Made by a program: the position numbers and the translations under genes | The notes under the pieces: model-generated | What the model was told of the DNA's origin: nothing | Databases searched by the model: none | Seen by the model: only the letters and a program-made list of their open reading frames with translations | Shown: piece after piece, positions 1 through 10,609 of the stretch | Layout: each line of letters opens with the position of its first letter | Position numbering within the stretch: the first letter of the stretch is position 1 | Assembly (NCBI GenBank): GCA_964058845.1 | Contig: CAXKVR010000189.1 | Span: forward strand, 98,040 to 162,039 | From: Carex sylvatica | Taxonomy: Eukaryota; Streptophyta; Magnoliopsida; Poales; Cyperaceae | DNA length: 64,000 bases | Reading direction: 5' to 3'

Positions 1-1566
1 AAATATTACTAGTGCTGAAGTTAAAACAATATTGTTAATATTTTTATTTAGATTTTGACAGTGAGCACATATAATCATATACTAGTATAATACTCGTATA
101 TTGCAACAGAAACATATTATAAGAGAACAAGAAAAAATTCTTATATAAAATGGCATATTTTCATAAAAGAAAAATAGACCAATAAAAAAAATAATTATTC
201 AATTGATTGAGGAATAAAGTATGAACCATATTAATTTAATATTTCTAATTTTATTATATATTTTCAATTGTAGCAATTGAATATTTATTTTCTCTTTAAC
301 AGATACAAGATGTATAATATAACTACTACTATAATATCTCAATTTGTACTAAGTCGGCATTATTTTGTTATTAGACTTTATTATACTAATTGACCTTTTG
401 AAAATAATTTGAATTTAGAACCACTATATTTTAATATCATTCATAGAGATACTCCCTACATTCTTTAATTGTTTTATTTGTGAAATAAATTCGTCTTCGA
501 TCAAAGAAAATTATTGTTGTTGCTTTGTTACTTGCCTTAAGTGTGGAAAGCAATAATATTGCAAAAATAACACAAAAATGAAAGAAAAAATAACCAAAAG
601 ATTGAAAAATATAACATCTTACTATACCCCAATTCTAATTTATTAATCAATGATAAGCTTCTTTTGTTATTTGTTATGTAATTTTGTGCTCATGGAGATG
701 CATAGTGGCAATAGAATCCTTCTTTACTAACCTATGTGAAGGCCTTAAAATTATACATCTAAAAAAATAGAGAACAAAAAAAATGAAAAAGAAGGGAGAA
801 GACAATGATGAAGGAAGGATTACATTTTTGTCCTTATTAATTAATTAATGATAAACCATTGATATTCTAGAAGAAAATCACGGTTAATATTCTAATTTAT
901 TTTTTTGGTGGGTATAAAAAAAGTAAATTGAAACGATTGAGAGATCAATAAAAAATATTGAAGAGTAGAGTTAGAAATAAGAAACTCATAGATTGTGGAA
1001 GGACATATAAAGAAATTAAGTCTTATTTTATAAAAAAAAATTCAAAAAAGAGGAGCCAAAAAAAAGACATACTTGTTAAAAAAAGGGCAGATTATTTGTT
1101 TGAAAGACTGATATTCAAATTAAAAATTAGAATATCTATGTAGTTAATATATAATGGAGAGACATGGTATATCAGAGCCGAATTAAATTACACCCAATTA
1201 GCCAATTATGTCATGTAGGAGCTCAATAATAATATTATATGGGAACATGATATAATAATATCACATGAAGATCACACATTCCAAGCATTGGTTGCTCAAA
1301 GGTTACATTCTTTAACCAATTAGTAATCTTTTGATGTCCTTGCACATATATATATTTTAGTAGATGTAATGTAAGTTTGTCCTATGAAAAGGAAGTTTCA
1401 CTAATTCACTGAAGCATTATTTAACCCAAAAGAAAACAATGAAGATCATAGCTGGTCACTAGATCCAATTTGGGACAAACAACAAGGCTTGAAACCTAAG
1501 AATACTAGCTGATTCTTTCCATTGCTTGCAGAATAAACCTATAGCTGTAACATGTATTATTAAATT
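1..1566. other. AT-rich intergenic DNA, no gene recognised
   Basis: I see no coding sequence with family resemblance and no clear inverted or direct repeat here. The short open frames are low-complexity Lys/Ile/Phe translations of AT-rich DNA. Confidence 0.6.
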
Positions 1567-1740
1567 GGGACTAGGGCTGTAAAAAAGCTCGTGGCTCGTG
1601 AGCTGCTTGAACTCAACTCAAAAATAAACTCATTAATAACTCGTTTGTTAACAACTCGAGTTGAGTAGCTCGTTTAACTCATTTTTATTTAAATTATTTT
1701 TATTTAAAAAAAAAAGAAAACTTGGTAGCGTATCAAGTTA
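1567..1740. repeat. Degenerate hAT-like MITE end rich in CTCGAG/GAGCTCG words
   Basis: It starts with TAGGGCTGTAAAAAAGCTCG and continues with repeated GCTCGTGAGC and AACTCGAGTT words. The same kind of terminus closes the element at 37283-37823 (rc TAGGGCTGTCCAAAAAGCTCG). Only one end is visible, so it is a remnant. Confidence 0.45.
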
Positions 1741-2744
1741 ACAAAAAAAAAAAAAAAATGCTTACAACATCCTAATTAACTACCATCTTACAATCACACA
1801 AATTACAGTATTTGAAATATTTATCTGCATAGCAGCAATATTTGGTCCTTGTTACCTTTGCAGCACATGAGTCATAATTCTGTTTCCTCTTTGATCTTCA
1901 TAACTAGCAGTTGCGGTGACAGCCTTTTCCTTCTTAATATGTACTCAATTATAGATGAATTAAAGAAACAACACATCTATCTAATCCCTTTAAAAGTGGA
2001 AATAATTTGGGACAGTTTTATGTTTATCTTTTTCAACCTTTTATACATTTCTCTTCTAAATTTCAATATATCATATTTATCCTTTCAAAATATTTTTGTA
2101 TATTTATTATATCAACCATAATTTTCTTTTGAGTAAAGTTATCAACAATAATTTTCATGTTGTCGCCTAGGGTCATACTTAGATTAAATCGATTTAATTT
2201 CTTTACTATGTTGTTATCTTTCATGTTCTCTCTTATATATTGAAGATTAAGTTAAAAAAAAAAGAACCCAAAATCACAAATTAACACTGAAAAAAAAAAA
2301 CCCAACAAAAGTTGAGATTACACAATTAAAAAAAAAGTTGAACTATTGAGCATTGTTAATGTGTGACAAAAGATGATGGCCAGCTTAATTTCTCTGGTGT
2401 ACAAAGGGTCCCTTTAAAATTGAGCATCACATGATATAGTCCTTTGTAATTATTTTATTTCCTGTTTCCTTTTTGTTTCGCTATTGATCTATTGTTAATT
2501 TTTACAGCTCTTTTCTTCTAAATAAAATTAGAAGGTTCGGTGAATGATTTTGGTGGTTGAATAAAGCTGCAAAAGCTTGCTTCACTTCCAATTCAAGGCC
2601 CCCTCCCTATCTTGCCTACTTGGGTTCTCATATGCACCCTTCTGTGTAGCCTCTTGTATAATCATCAACCAAGCATGCATGTGTAACAAAACTTTCATAT
2701 AATAACTAGAATATTTGTATGCTCTCCAAATCTTTTGGTGAGTT
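1741..2744. other. AT-rich intergenic DNA, nothing recognised
   Basis: Poly-A stretches near 1745 and 2280 and unremarkable AT-rich DNA. The open frame at 1849-2121 is not supported by any family resemblance or by splice or promoter context. Confidence 0.5.
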
Positions 2745-2900
2745 ATTTCAAAATTTATTAAATTGATTTTAAATGATGAATTCAAACTATTGAAACCGGT
2801 CTACTTTGTGAGTGATGCTACATACAAAATTTATAAATTTATAAATTAATTTAGTATAAAGTCAAATAGTAAAAAAAGACTTATAAGTTAATTTAATACA
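2745..2900. repeat. Truncated foldback element, family II
   Basis: It contains the family II core: TTTAAATGATGAATTCAAAC, then GTGAGTGATGC, then AATTTAGTATAAAGTCAA. The core is shared with the fuller copies at 6274-6657, 23849-24239 and 47359-47759. No opposite arm is present, so this is half an element. Confidence 0.55.
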
Positions 2901-2910
2901 TTTATTTTCA

Positions 2911-3056
2911 AAATTGTCAAAGCATTTATTCATCAAAATTGTATTAAAATTGTCAAAGCATTTATTCATTAAAATTGTATTAAAATTGTCAAAATGTCAA
3001 AGCATTTATTCATCCCTTAGGACACCTAGTTTTACTCATCAAAATTGTCAAAATAT
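2911..3056. repeat. Tandem repeat, about 36-bp unit, three to four copies
   Basis: The word ATTGTCAAAGCATTTATTCA recurs at about 36-bp spacing, separated by AAAATTGTATTAAA. The last units are degenerate. It abuts the truncated foldback element. Confidence 0.75.
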
Positions 3057-3529
3057 TTATTGTCAATGAATATCATTATTTATGTGTATTCACATTTCAC
3101 ACTCTTTACCAGCATGCATTTTGGTTTTATATAAAATAAAAATAAATAAAAAAGGACGCAAATTTTGCTAGCTATATATTATATTTTTTAAGTTACACAT
3201 TTTCCTTCAATTATGACATTGTAAACTTAATCAATCCTAATATTAATTAGTTTTATTTATTATTAATAATATTGTTACTTACCTCAATTCAAAGCAATAA
3301 ACAGTTAACATACTCTTGTTATTATTGATAACTTATATAATTCGCATCTGAAGCATCCAAAGATATGGTGACACAAAGACTAAATTAGAAATATTGACGA
3401 TATATAGGAAAAATAAATGTCAAGTATTTGACAATTTTTATCCTTTCTTTCCTTTTGCCAGAGAAGCATAACATAATTGAAAAGAAAAAATATTACTATA
3501 TCAAGAAAAAATAGACAACACTTTTGAGC

Positions 3530-3835
3530 CGAAATTTTTATTAATATCATTAAAGAAAAACACTTGAAATTCAAAAATTCAAAAAATACCAGGGCCGCCA
3601 ATTCAATCTGCAACTCCATTCTTAGAAGACCGCAGATTGAATTGAAGGCCCTCAAAAAACCTAAATATCAGTATATTACAGTGTATTTTTGGATTTTTGG
3701 GGTCTCCAATTCAATCTGCAGCTCCTTCAAAAATGAAGCCGCATATTGAATTGGCGGCCCTGATATTTTTAAAATTCTCCATAAAACATGGTTTTATTAT
3801 TATTTTTTTAAATATAGTACAAATAAAAATTTCGG
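3530..3835. mobile_element. MITE of the CCGAAATTTTTATT family, copy 1
   Basis: Terminal inverted repeats begin CCGAAATTTTTATT and end AAATAAAAATTTCGG. It is flanked by ACTTTTGAG (3521-3529) and ACTTTTGGG (3836-3844), a 9-bp target duplication with one mismatch, as expected for Mutator-like elements. Inside, a short unit like CCGCCAATTCAATCTGC appears four times in alternating orientation, so two hairpins can form. No coding sequence. Confidence 0.8.
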
Positions 3836-3844
3836 ACTTTTGGG

Positions 3845-4447
3845 AGCCTACAAGATAATTTCTTTAACACAAAAGTAGCACTGGATAAATGTCACAAAAG
3901 AACAGAACGCCATATGGTCATCATAACTCACAAACAAGCCATGTAATCTCTCTTTCCGGGTTTTCTGTCCCATGGCCATTCTATGAAATAAATGCACAGA
4001 GAAAAGGGAACATAAATTGCAGCAAAGTTTATCAAGAGAAAGAGGGCTGGAGGGGACTGTATCCAGACTGTTAATCACAGGATCTACCAGCATATTATCT
4101 GTCCTTTCTAATTTCTTCAAATCAACAAATTTCTTCCCTCAAATTTGTCCATTGTTTTAGTATATAAGATCATAACTAAACAAAGAAAAATAAACTATGA
4201 AATACATTAATCCAACAAATGAAGACTTCAACTTATTAATTCTGGTTTTGTTGACAGCAATAACAATATTTCTAGCTTTTGTTCTTGATAAAAAGCATTC
4301 AACATTTGCTCCCTTATCTTGGTCCTATGTCTATCTCTTTTGGTGCTGCCATCCATATGTTGCTATCCCAATTAATTTTGACCCTCCACCCCCATGTTCC
4401 TATTTATATTAATCGTTCGTAGGCATGTCGGAAAGAATTGCTATTAG
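3845..4447. other. Intergenic DNA, nothing recognised
   Basis: Less AT-rich in places (3900-4080) and with open frames on both strands, but none resembles a known family and no repeat arms are visible. Confidence 0.45.
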
Positions 4448-4620
4448 GGGTGTTCAAAATGGTCGGTTCTGTTCAAAAGTAAAATGACTAAATTATTTTT
4501 TTTTTCAAAAAATAGAATCAAACCGAACCGATTAAACTTATTAACTGATTAAGAACCGAATAAACTAAAGTAAATTTCAGTTTGTTCGGTTTGAACCAAT
4601 AGGTATACGTGTTCTTTATC
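4448..4620. repeat. hAT-like MITE fragment
   Basis: Begins TAGGGGTGTTCAAAATGG and contains ACCGAACCGA words, the style of the non-autonomous hAT elements elsewhere in the window. The other end was not found. Confidence 0.4.
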
Positions 4621-4890
4621 AATAATTTAGATATGTTATATAGTTTGTTCCTCCATTAAATATTTGAAAAAGATTTCAAAGCATTGAATTTTTAAAAATG
4701 CTTAAAAATTGGGTAAATGGCTTCAAATTAAATCAAATTTGATACATAGATGGATTAAGAGTTAGAGAGCAAGCAAATATACAATTTTAGTTTTCTTAAT
4801 TTGAATAGCATCAACAAAAATATCAGCGAATGTAACATAAAGAATTTTCCATATAGAGATTTATGATATAATTAATTTTCAAATTTTGGG

Positions 4891-5416
4891 GAAAATTCCA
4901 TATATATCCCTAAAAAATCTCAAAATTAAGTATTTTTTCTCTAAAATTCATAATATCATATTTACATTTCTAATAAGTTTCAAAAACTCACAAATTTACC
5001 ATATTTATTGTTTTTTTTTATTAAAACTCATTTTAAATTTATAAAGTACTCAGTTTACCCAAAATAAAAATATAAATAAGATGTAACATGTTTAAGAGGA
5101 ATGTTTAGTCTTATAATTGGTCGATTTTGAGAGCAAAATATTAATTTTTGTACTTGTGACACACACACAAGTATCTGCCTAAATATCATTGTGTATGGGT
5201 CACAAGTAGGGAAATGAATCATTTGTCCTCGGAAAACAATCAGTTTATAAATTTATTATACATACTACATTTTTTTTGTAATAAAGGGTAAAGTCGGTAC
5301 TTTATAAATTTAAAACGAGTTTAATAGAAAAAAAAATAAATTGGGTAAAATTGTGAGCTTTTAAAATTTAGAAGGGTAAATATGATATTATGAATTTTTG
5401 AGGGGTATACATGAAG
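4891..5416. mobile_element. Long-TIR non-autonomous element (ATGTATACCCC family), copy 1
   Basis: The left arm (AAAATTCCATATATATCCC, then ATTCATAATATCATATTTAC, then AAACTCACAAATTTACC) is the reverse complement of the right arm, which ends GAGGGGTATACATGAA. Arms are roughly 100 bp or more and imperfect. Related copies lie at 22666-23745 and 56784-57729. Inside is a CTTGTGACACACACACAAG word also found in the second copy. No transposase is visible. Confidence 0.7.
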
Positions 5417-5419
5417 AGG

Positions 5420-5836
5420 AGGATTAAAATACACTATTTGTTTTGTGCTCCAATCATGCTCCACATCATTTTCTCTGTTTTCAAAGTCAAAACAGTTGAT
5501 CTGAATCGCTCAACATGATCTTCATATTAAAATGTGCTTGGATATTAAAATGTGGTTGGAGATCAAAATTTTTATATTTTGAAATATTTTTCACTATATT
5601 TTAAGAACAAAATTATTGTTTTGAATGATCCATAATCTTCTCAAAACAGTCATTTTGTACGTCTAAGAAAAAAATTAATTTTTTAAAAAATATATAATTT
5701 GAATTTCAAGTACATTTTAATATGAAGATTGTGTTAAATGCAAATCAACTGTTTTAACATTATTAAAAAAAATATAAAAATATAAAAATATAAAACATGT
5801 TTGGAGCATAAAACTAACTATACATTTTAACCTACT
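5420..5836. mobile_element. Foldback element, family I
   Basis: The outer arms (AGGATTAAAATACACTATTT and GTTTTGTGCTCCAATCATG on the left) are mirrored on the right by CATGTTTGGAGCATAAAAC and ATACATTTTAACCT. The inner arms carry the family I core: GATCTGAATCGCTCAACATG, ATTAAAATGTGCTTGG, GAGATCAAA. It lies directly beside the long-TIR element. Confidence 0.7.
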
Positions 5837-6273
5837 CATACATGAAACCCCCTAAAATATTTCATGGAATATCTTATATAATTTAAATCCGATAAAAAAA
5901 ATATATATAAAATGATGAAGTACATATTATTCTTTTTATTTGTATAAATTTTTTTTACCAAGGTAATTAGAAAATATAAAATGTATTTACCGTAATAATA
6001 ATTTCAAAACTAGTGTCTTTCACCCAACTTATTTTCAATAATGATAGTCAACACAACTTGGCTATCTTCAAAGTTCACGTTTTCAGGTACAACAATTGTC
6101 AGAGCAACACTTTCTACTTTCTTTTTCATACCGTAAAAATTCTCAAAGAAAAAGATAGATGCATGAAAAGAAAGAATAAAAAAAGAACAAGATTTTTATC
6201 ACAATTCCACTTTCCTTTTCATACGTTTCCTCTCTTCTCCATTAGAACCATTTTCTAATGAAATAATTTTTAT

Positions 6274-6657
6274 GTGTCCTTGAGTTTATCAAATTTTTTT
6301 TAAAATTTAACACTAAAACTTATCGAATTAAATTCAGATGATAAATTCGAATTATTGAAATTCATCTACGTTACAAGTTACAAGTGATGCATGAAATTTT
6401 AATATTTTCAAATTAATTTTGTATAACTAAGTGGTAAAAATGTTAAAAATAAATAAATGCATTAAAATTAATTGATAAACCTTTGAATTTTGACTGCTTG
6501 ACTTTATACTAAATTAATTCGAAAGTTTAAATTTTTTTGTATGTAGATACATTACTTGTAAGGCATATAGATTTAAAGAGTTTAAATTCATCATTGAAGC
6601 CAATTCAATAAATTTTAAAATTGAGTTCACATAATAACTTGATGAACATAAGAACAC
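6274..6657. mobile_element. Foldback element, family II
   Basis: Left end GTGTCCTTGAGTTTATCAA is mirrored by the right end TTGATGAACATAAGAACAC. Inner arms carry AGATGATAAATTCGAATTAT on the left and TTTAAATTCATCATTGAAG on the right, with GACTTTATACTAAATTAATT near the centre. No target duplication is obvious. Confidence 0.65.
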
Positions 6658-7296
6658 CATTGTTCTACTCATAATTCTTTGGTTCATGTAAACAAACGGA
6701 TGAGGTTGAACCTGAATCATAGAAAATGTATGTAATTTTTCTAATTTCAAAAATTTTAATAAGAAAATTGAAAGAACTCTCTTAAATTTAGATGTACTAT
6801 ATAAAAAATGAGACCCATTTCTCAAAAAAAAAAAAAAAAAATTTAATATATAAATGGATAAGCTTATAAAGATAAATCCTATTCCTATACCCTGTTTTGA
6901 GACCTTTATCAACCTAAAATAAACGGATCAAATTCATATCTTTTGATTCATAGTTCATTTTGTGTCATTTATTCACTTTATATCGGACGGTTTGGTAACA
7001 AAAACAGGGGAGCAAAGACTCCGACCGTTCAAATTCGGTTCCATATCTGGTCAAAACTGTTCGATCTGCTTTAAAATTAGAAACCTTTTTAGTTGTATAC
7101 CGAATTTGATCGAATTTTCGTTGGAAATACCCCTCCAAAAAACAGAGCTTGGTTAGTCGAAGAAGATATTGCTTTTTAAAATGATCAGCCAAGATGTCAC
7201 TTAACTAATTAACCAACAGCATTGCTTTTTAATATTTTGAAAAGAAATTAATTAAACAATACCAATAGTTCAATACCCATCACCTTTTCATTTCGT
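6658..7296. other. Intergenic DNA upstream of the AGP gene
   Basis: Contains an 18-base A run near 6824 and otherwise AT-rich DNA up to the AGP promoter. The open frames at 6962-7192 have no recognisable product. Confidence 0.5.
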
Positions 7297-7309
7297 ATAT
7301 ATATATATC
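7297..7309 (+). promoter_or_regulatory. TATA box of the AGP gene
   Basis: A TATATATATATA run about 95-107 bases upstream of the chosen ATG, followed by a pyrimidine-rich leader (7351-7378, CTCTCTTCTTCTCTC-type), as is usual for plant core promoters and 5' UTRs. Confidence 0.65.
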
Positions 7310-7403
7310 ATTGACCTCACACCTCTCCTCCAAAAACAAATCTCAATATTTTTCTCTCTTCTTCTCTCTTTCTCTACATCACAAAACACAAAACAAAGAG
7401 AGA

Positions 7404-8108
7404 ATGAGAGCGCACACAAAAATGCATCCCCGTTTCCAACTCGTACTAATTACTTTTTCCATCTTTCTCTCCTTTGTTTCTATTTCCATTGCTCAATCAC
7501 CTCCAACCACCCCTCCGGCCAATGCCCCTCCAGTTACTACCCCTCCACCAGCAACCACACCGCCTCCTTCCGTCACTCCTCCTCCAGTAGCAACACCTCC
7601 TCCAGTCGTCACACCTCCTCCAGTCGCCACACCACCTCCAGTTGTAACACCTCCTCCAGTCGCCACACCACCACCAGTTGCCACACCTCCTCCAGTGGTC
7701 ACACCACCTCCAGTCGCCACGCCTCCACCAGTTGTCACACCTCCTCCAGTCGCCACACCTCCTCCAGTTGCCACGCCTCCTCCAGTAAACCCACCACCAG
7801 CTACACCTCCACCAGTCATGGCACCACCACCTGCTACACCACCTCCTGCTATACCACCACCGGCCACACCACCACCAGTTGCTGTTCCCATTGTTTCCCC
7901 TACCCCATCAGTGTCTCCAGTGCCAGCTGTCACGTCACCTGCACCAGTAGAGGCTAAAGCTCCACTGAGCTCTCCCAGTCCAGTAGCTCTGACGCCTGTA
8001 GAGGAGCCCAGTGCATCGACTACAGTCGATGGATTTGGGACACGTGTCAGTGGATCCATGTTCGGGTTGGTTGCTCTGTTGGTTGGTGGAATGGTAGTGC
8101 TTGCTTAG
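7404..8108 (+). CDS. Classical arabinogalactan protein, proline-rich, GPI-anchored
   Basis: Single-exon gene for 234 residues. Residues 1-30 form a signal peptide (basic start, hydrophobic LVLITFSIFLSFVSISIA, cleavage expected between Ala30 and Gln31). Residues 31 to about 195 are Pro/Thr/Ala/Val-rich, dominated by TPPPV and ATPPP modules that fit prolyl hydroxylation and arabinogalactan glycosylation. The last 20 or so residues are small then hydrophobic (FGLVALLVGGMVVLA), a GPI-attachment signal. This layout matches classical AGPs such as Arabidopsis AGP9. The ATG at 7404 is preferred: the frame is open further upstream but only with non-ATG codons around the TATA box. A second ATG at 7422 would keep the signal peptide. 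Probable role is an extracellular glycoprotein of the plasma membrane and wall; the exact function is unknown. The family is certain, the orthologue is not. Confidence 0.92.
   Translation: MRAHTKMHPRFQLVLITFSIFLSFVSISIAQSPPTTPPANAPPVTTPPPATTPPPSVTPPPVATPPPVVTPPPVATPPPVVTPPPVATPPPVATPPPVVTPPPVATPPPVVTPPPVATPPPVATPPPVNPPPATPPPVMAPPPATPPPAIPPPATPPPVAVPIVSPTPSVSPVPAVTSPAPVEAKAPLSSPSPVALTPVEEPSASTTVDGFGTRVSGSMFGLVALLVGGMVVLA
7560..7880 (+). repeat. In-frame coding tandem repeat (CCTCCTCCAGTnGCCACA-type)
   Basis: The AGP modules are encoded by nearly identical 15-base units (TPPPV), grouped in pairs as TPPPVATPPPVV. Third-base differences between units (CCT/CCA, GTC/GTT/GTG) show repeated duplication followed by synonymous drift. 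Allele length is likely to vary. Confidence 0.85.
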
Positions 8109-8322
8109 ATTATAGCAGATCGATCTTTTGGTATATCCATGCATGCATGCGTGCTGTTTATTTAATGATGCCTACGTTTTACTGTTATTTGCCTTTTGTT
8201 GGTCAATTTGCTCTTTGTGACGATTTTTCAATGCGTATATCTGTTGTTTTGTAGAGATCACATATTTTAGTCAGTATTTTGTAATTTTGTATCACCATTC
8301 ATGGTTATTTTGTCATTGAATT

Positions 8323-8328
8323 AATAAA
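8323..8328 (+). terminator. Putative poly(A) signal of the AGP gene
   Basis: AATAAA about 215 bases after the stop codon, in a T-rich 3' region. Plant signals are loose, so this is only the best visible candidate. Confidence 0.4.
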
Positions 8329-8339
8329 GATACCTTGCT

Positions 8340-9237
8340 TTTCTACATCAGCTAGTTTTGCACAAGTAAATTTTTTATTGCCAGAATAAGTCCTATATAT
8401 TTTCTTTATTTCATAATTAAGAACATCAACAATATATACAATAATTTATTTTTTATATGCAAACTGATATGCCCTGTATTTATTGGTTAAGTCTCCAATT
8501 ACAATCAATTGTCATCTAATTAAAATTCTCCTTATAATTTCCAAATCCTTGATTTGAAGCATGTTCAAAATCGATTAATGAAAAATGATTGTGGTTCGTA
8601 CTAATGCTCGAAATATGAATAAAAAAAAAGGCCAACATGAAACCCCATTATTTTTGGTCTGATAAAGAATTGGAAAATTATTTTATCATACTGTTTTTTT
8701 TATTATTATTCTTTTAGTGGGCGGCTGTATGTCTATAAAAGCTGGCTGCACAAAGCAAAAGGCAATGCTAACTGGAATTTATTTGAACGATTAATTAATA
8801 AGGGGTGCTTGCTGTAATTTTTTTTTTTTATATAGAATTGGTTCCTGGTATAAAAATGATAAACCAATAAAAACATCTGAAAAGAAAAGAAGTGAATTTT
8901 GTTTTTCTGAAGAGTAGCCCGTTATCCATATAATAAACAGTTATTGGGCTGAAATTGGGCCCAGCCATTTTAGACAGTTCTTGTTTCTTTATCTATAATT
9001 TCTCCTATTTTATGTTTTTTTTTCCTAATTCCTAAAGCATTGTATTTATTATTTCTTGTACAATACTAAAAAAAAAAGATGTAAGAATGGTACCAGTTGA
9101 GCCTGTTTCACAGCACCAGTAAACAAAATACAAAGGATCTTTTATAATTGTGTGGGGAGCCCAGCTCCTCATATCAATATGCATGTGCAAGAAAACATGA
9201 ATCAATCACTCTAATTAATTACAATCACGCTTTGCAA
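8340..9237. other. Intergenic DNA between the AGP and the first phytocyanin gene
   Basis: AT-rich DNA with no recognisable gene or clear transposon ends. It would contain the 3' UTRs of two convergent genes. Confidence 0.5.
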
Positions 9238-10081
9238 TTATAGCCTTACAGCCAATACCATCAAAAGTGTCCCCAAAATGCACAACCAAGATAACACCCC
9301 ACATCCCTTTTCTAATTGATTTGACCCACTAAAAAAAGTAGGCAGGTTGTTCAAGTCACTGTTGCTGCTTGTACCCGGGCTTGAAGCAGATTGCGGGTCG
9401 AACTTAGATGAACCAGGTGCGCCGACCGGAGCTCCAATAGGGGAGATTGTGCTGTTTCTTTGTACATTTATTGCAAGCTTCATGCCGCCTAAGCAGTGCG
9501 TCAACACGTTGCAAATGAAGTACCTGTCTCCGGGAGCGGTTAATGGAACGGTCGTGTTGCCGGTGCTTGCTGTTAGGAGTGCGTTGCTTGTGCTGCAGTT
9601 GTCATAGCCTAATTTGTCGACCTCGTTTATTGTGTGATATTTGTTGTACTGGAAAACTGTTACACATATTTTTTTGAAAGGTATCAGTTATTGCATATAT
9701 ATAGTATATATAACTAATAATGTGGAAACAAAATAAAAGTTCAAAAAAGACACAGTTAATATATAACATTTAATTTTTAAGTAGTGCAGAACATAGTTCA
9801 AAACATTTTTTTTTACAAGTTAGAACATATCAGCAAATTTACATTTCCAATTGTCCACAGTAAAAAAGAAAAACAGCTATGTACCATGATTGAAATTATG
9901 ATAAAAAAAAATAGATACCCAAAGCATCGCCGACGTAGAACGTTTTGTTACTAACCCACGAGGGGAAGTCTGCGCTGATGTCCCAGCCAGCGCTGTTGCC
10001 GACTGTATATACGCTCGCTTCTCCCGTGAGGACGATACCCATGACAACCACTGCAGAAAGAATTAGCAAGTTCCTCATCAT
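9238..10081 (-). CDS. Phytocyanin (uclacyanin-type blue copper protein), GPI-anchored
   Basis: Two exons on the minus strand: 10081-9919 and 9656-9238. The intron has a GTATCT donor and an AACAG acceptor and splits a Val codon (phase 1). Product 193 residues. Residues 1-23 are a signal peptide. The plastocyanin-like domain follows, beginning SVYTVGNSAGW, with visible type 1 copper ligands His62, Cys103, His108 and axial Met113 and a probable disulfide Cys75-Cys109. The Met axial ligand fits uclacyanin or plantacyanin rather than stellacyanin, which uses Gln. A Ser/Pro/Gly-rich linker and a hydrophobic tail (VLSWLCILGTLLMVLAVRL) form a GPI signal. An oddity is Thr107 where relatives usually have Gly before the second ligand His. 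Likely an extracellular copper/redox or chimeric AGP protein; substrate unknown. ATG codons at 10081 and 10078 are both possible starts. Confidence 0.92.
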
Positions 10082-10130
10082 GGGGAATTATGAATATGCT
10101 ATCAAACAAACACAAGAGGTGTCTAAAGGA

Positions 10131-10137
10131 TTTAAAT
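10131..10137 (-). promoter_or_regulatory. Weak TATA-like element of the first phytocyanin gene
   Basis: On the minus strand CATTTAAA lies about 50 bases upstream of the ATG. It is the only TATA-like word nearby and would imply a very short leader, so support is weak. Confidence 0.3.
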
Positions 10138-10460
10138 GGGGTTGTATTGTTGAACATTAGTTAACCTAACCGTGCTTAGATGTGGGAATTTTGATTCGGA
10201 TGGAACTTTTATTCAATTTTGTTACTGTTTGGGAAAAATTGATGAGACTTTTAAAAAAAGGTTGTTGGGGTTTGTTGGGTTGCCTTTTTTTTAGTTTGTG
10301 TCACTGGGTAGGAAGTAGATTCAACTCCAGAACTGAACAGCAGTTGGGTATTGCTTGCATCAGTAGATCATTTTAAGTGATTTAAATATAATTTGTGATC
10401 ACATATGGATGGAATTTATTTTTGGTTAATCATGTATTTGTTAATGTAAACAATTTGGTG

Positions 10461-10605
10461 GGATGACACGTAATTGTGTTATTAGCTAATTAAATTATCC
10501 CCAATTTCAAGTATTTGTGTTATTCGCTAAATAATTAGCCCCAATTGCAAGTATTTGCGTTATTCAATAAATTAACCCCAATTTAAGTAATTGTGTTAAC
10601 CCACC
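10461..10605. repeat. Degenerate tandem repeat, about 54-bp unit, three copies
   Basis: The motif (A/T)CCCCAATT..AAGTATTTG followed by TGTTATT(A/C) recurs three times (near 10500, 10540 and 10575) with AATTA spacers. It lies in the region upstream of the phytocyanin gene. Confidence 0.6.
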
Positions 10606-10609
10606 AAAA

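Noticed and set aside
1849..2121. 90-codon hydrophobic open frame
   Set aside because: Random translation of AT-rich DNA; no ATG in a sensible context, no resemblance to a family.
7311..7403. N-terminal extension of the AGP reading frame
   Set aside because: It starts with TTG immediately after the TATA box, so it would lie before or at the transcription start; the ATG at 7404 gives a proper signal peptide.
7493..8059. 188-codon open frame on the minus strand with GGGVATGGGV repeats
   Set aside because: It is the antisense shadow of the AGP proline repeats; no promoter, signal or family supports it.
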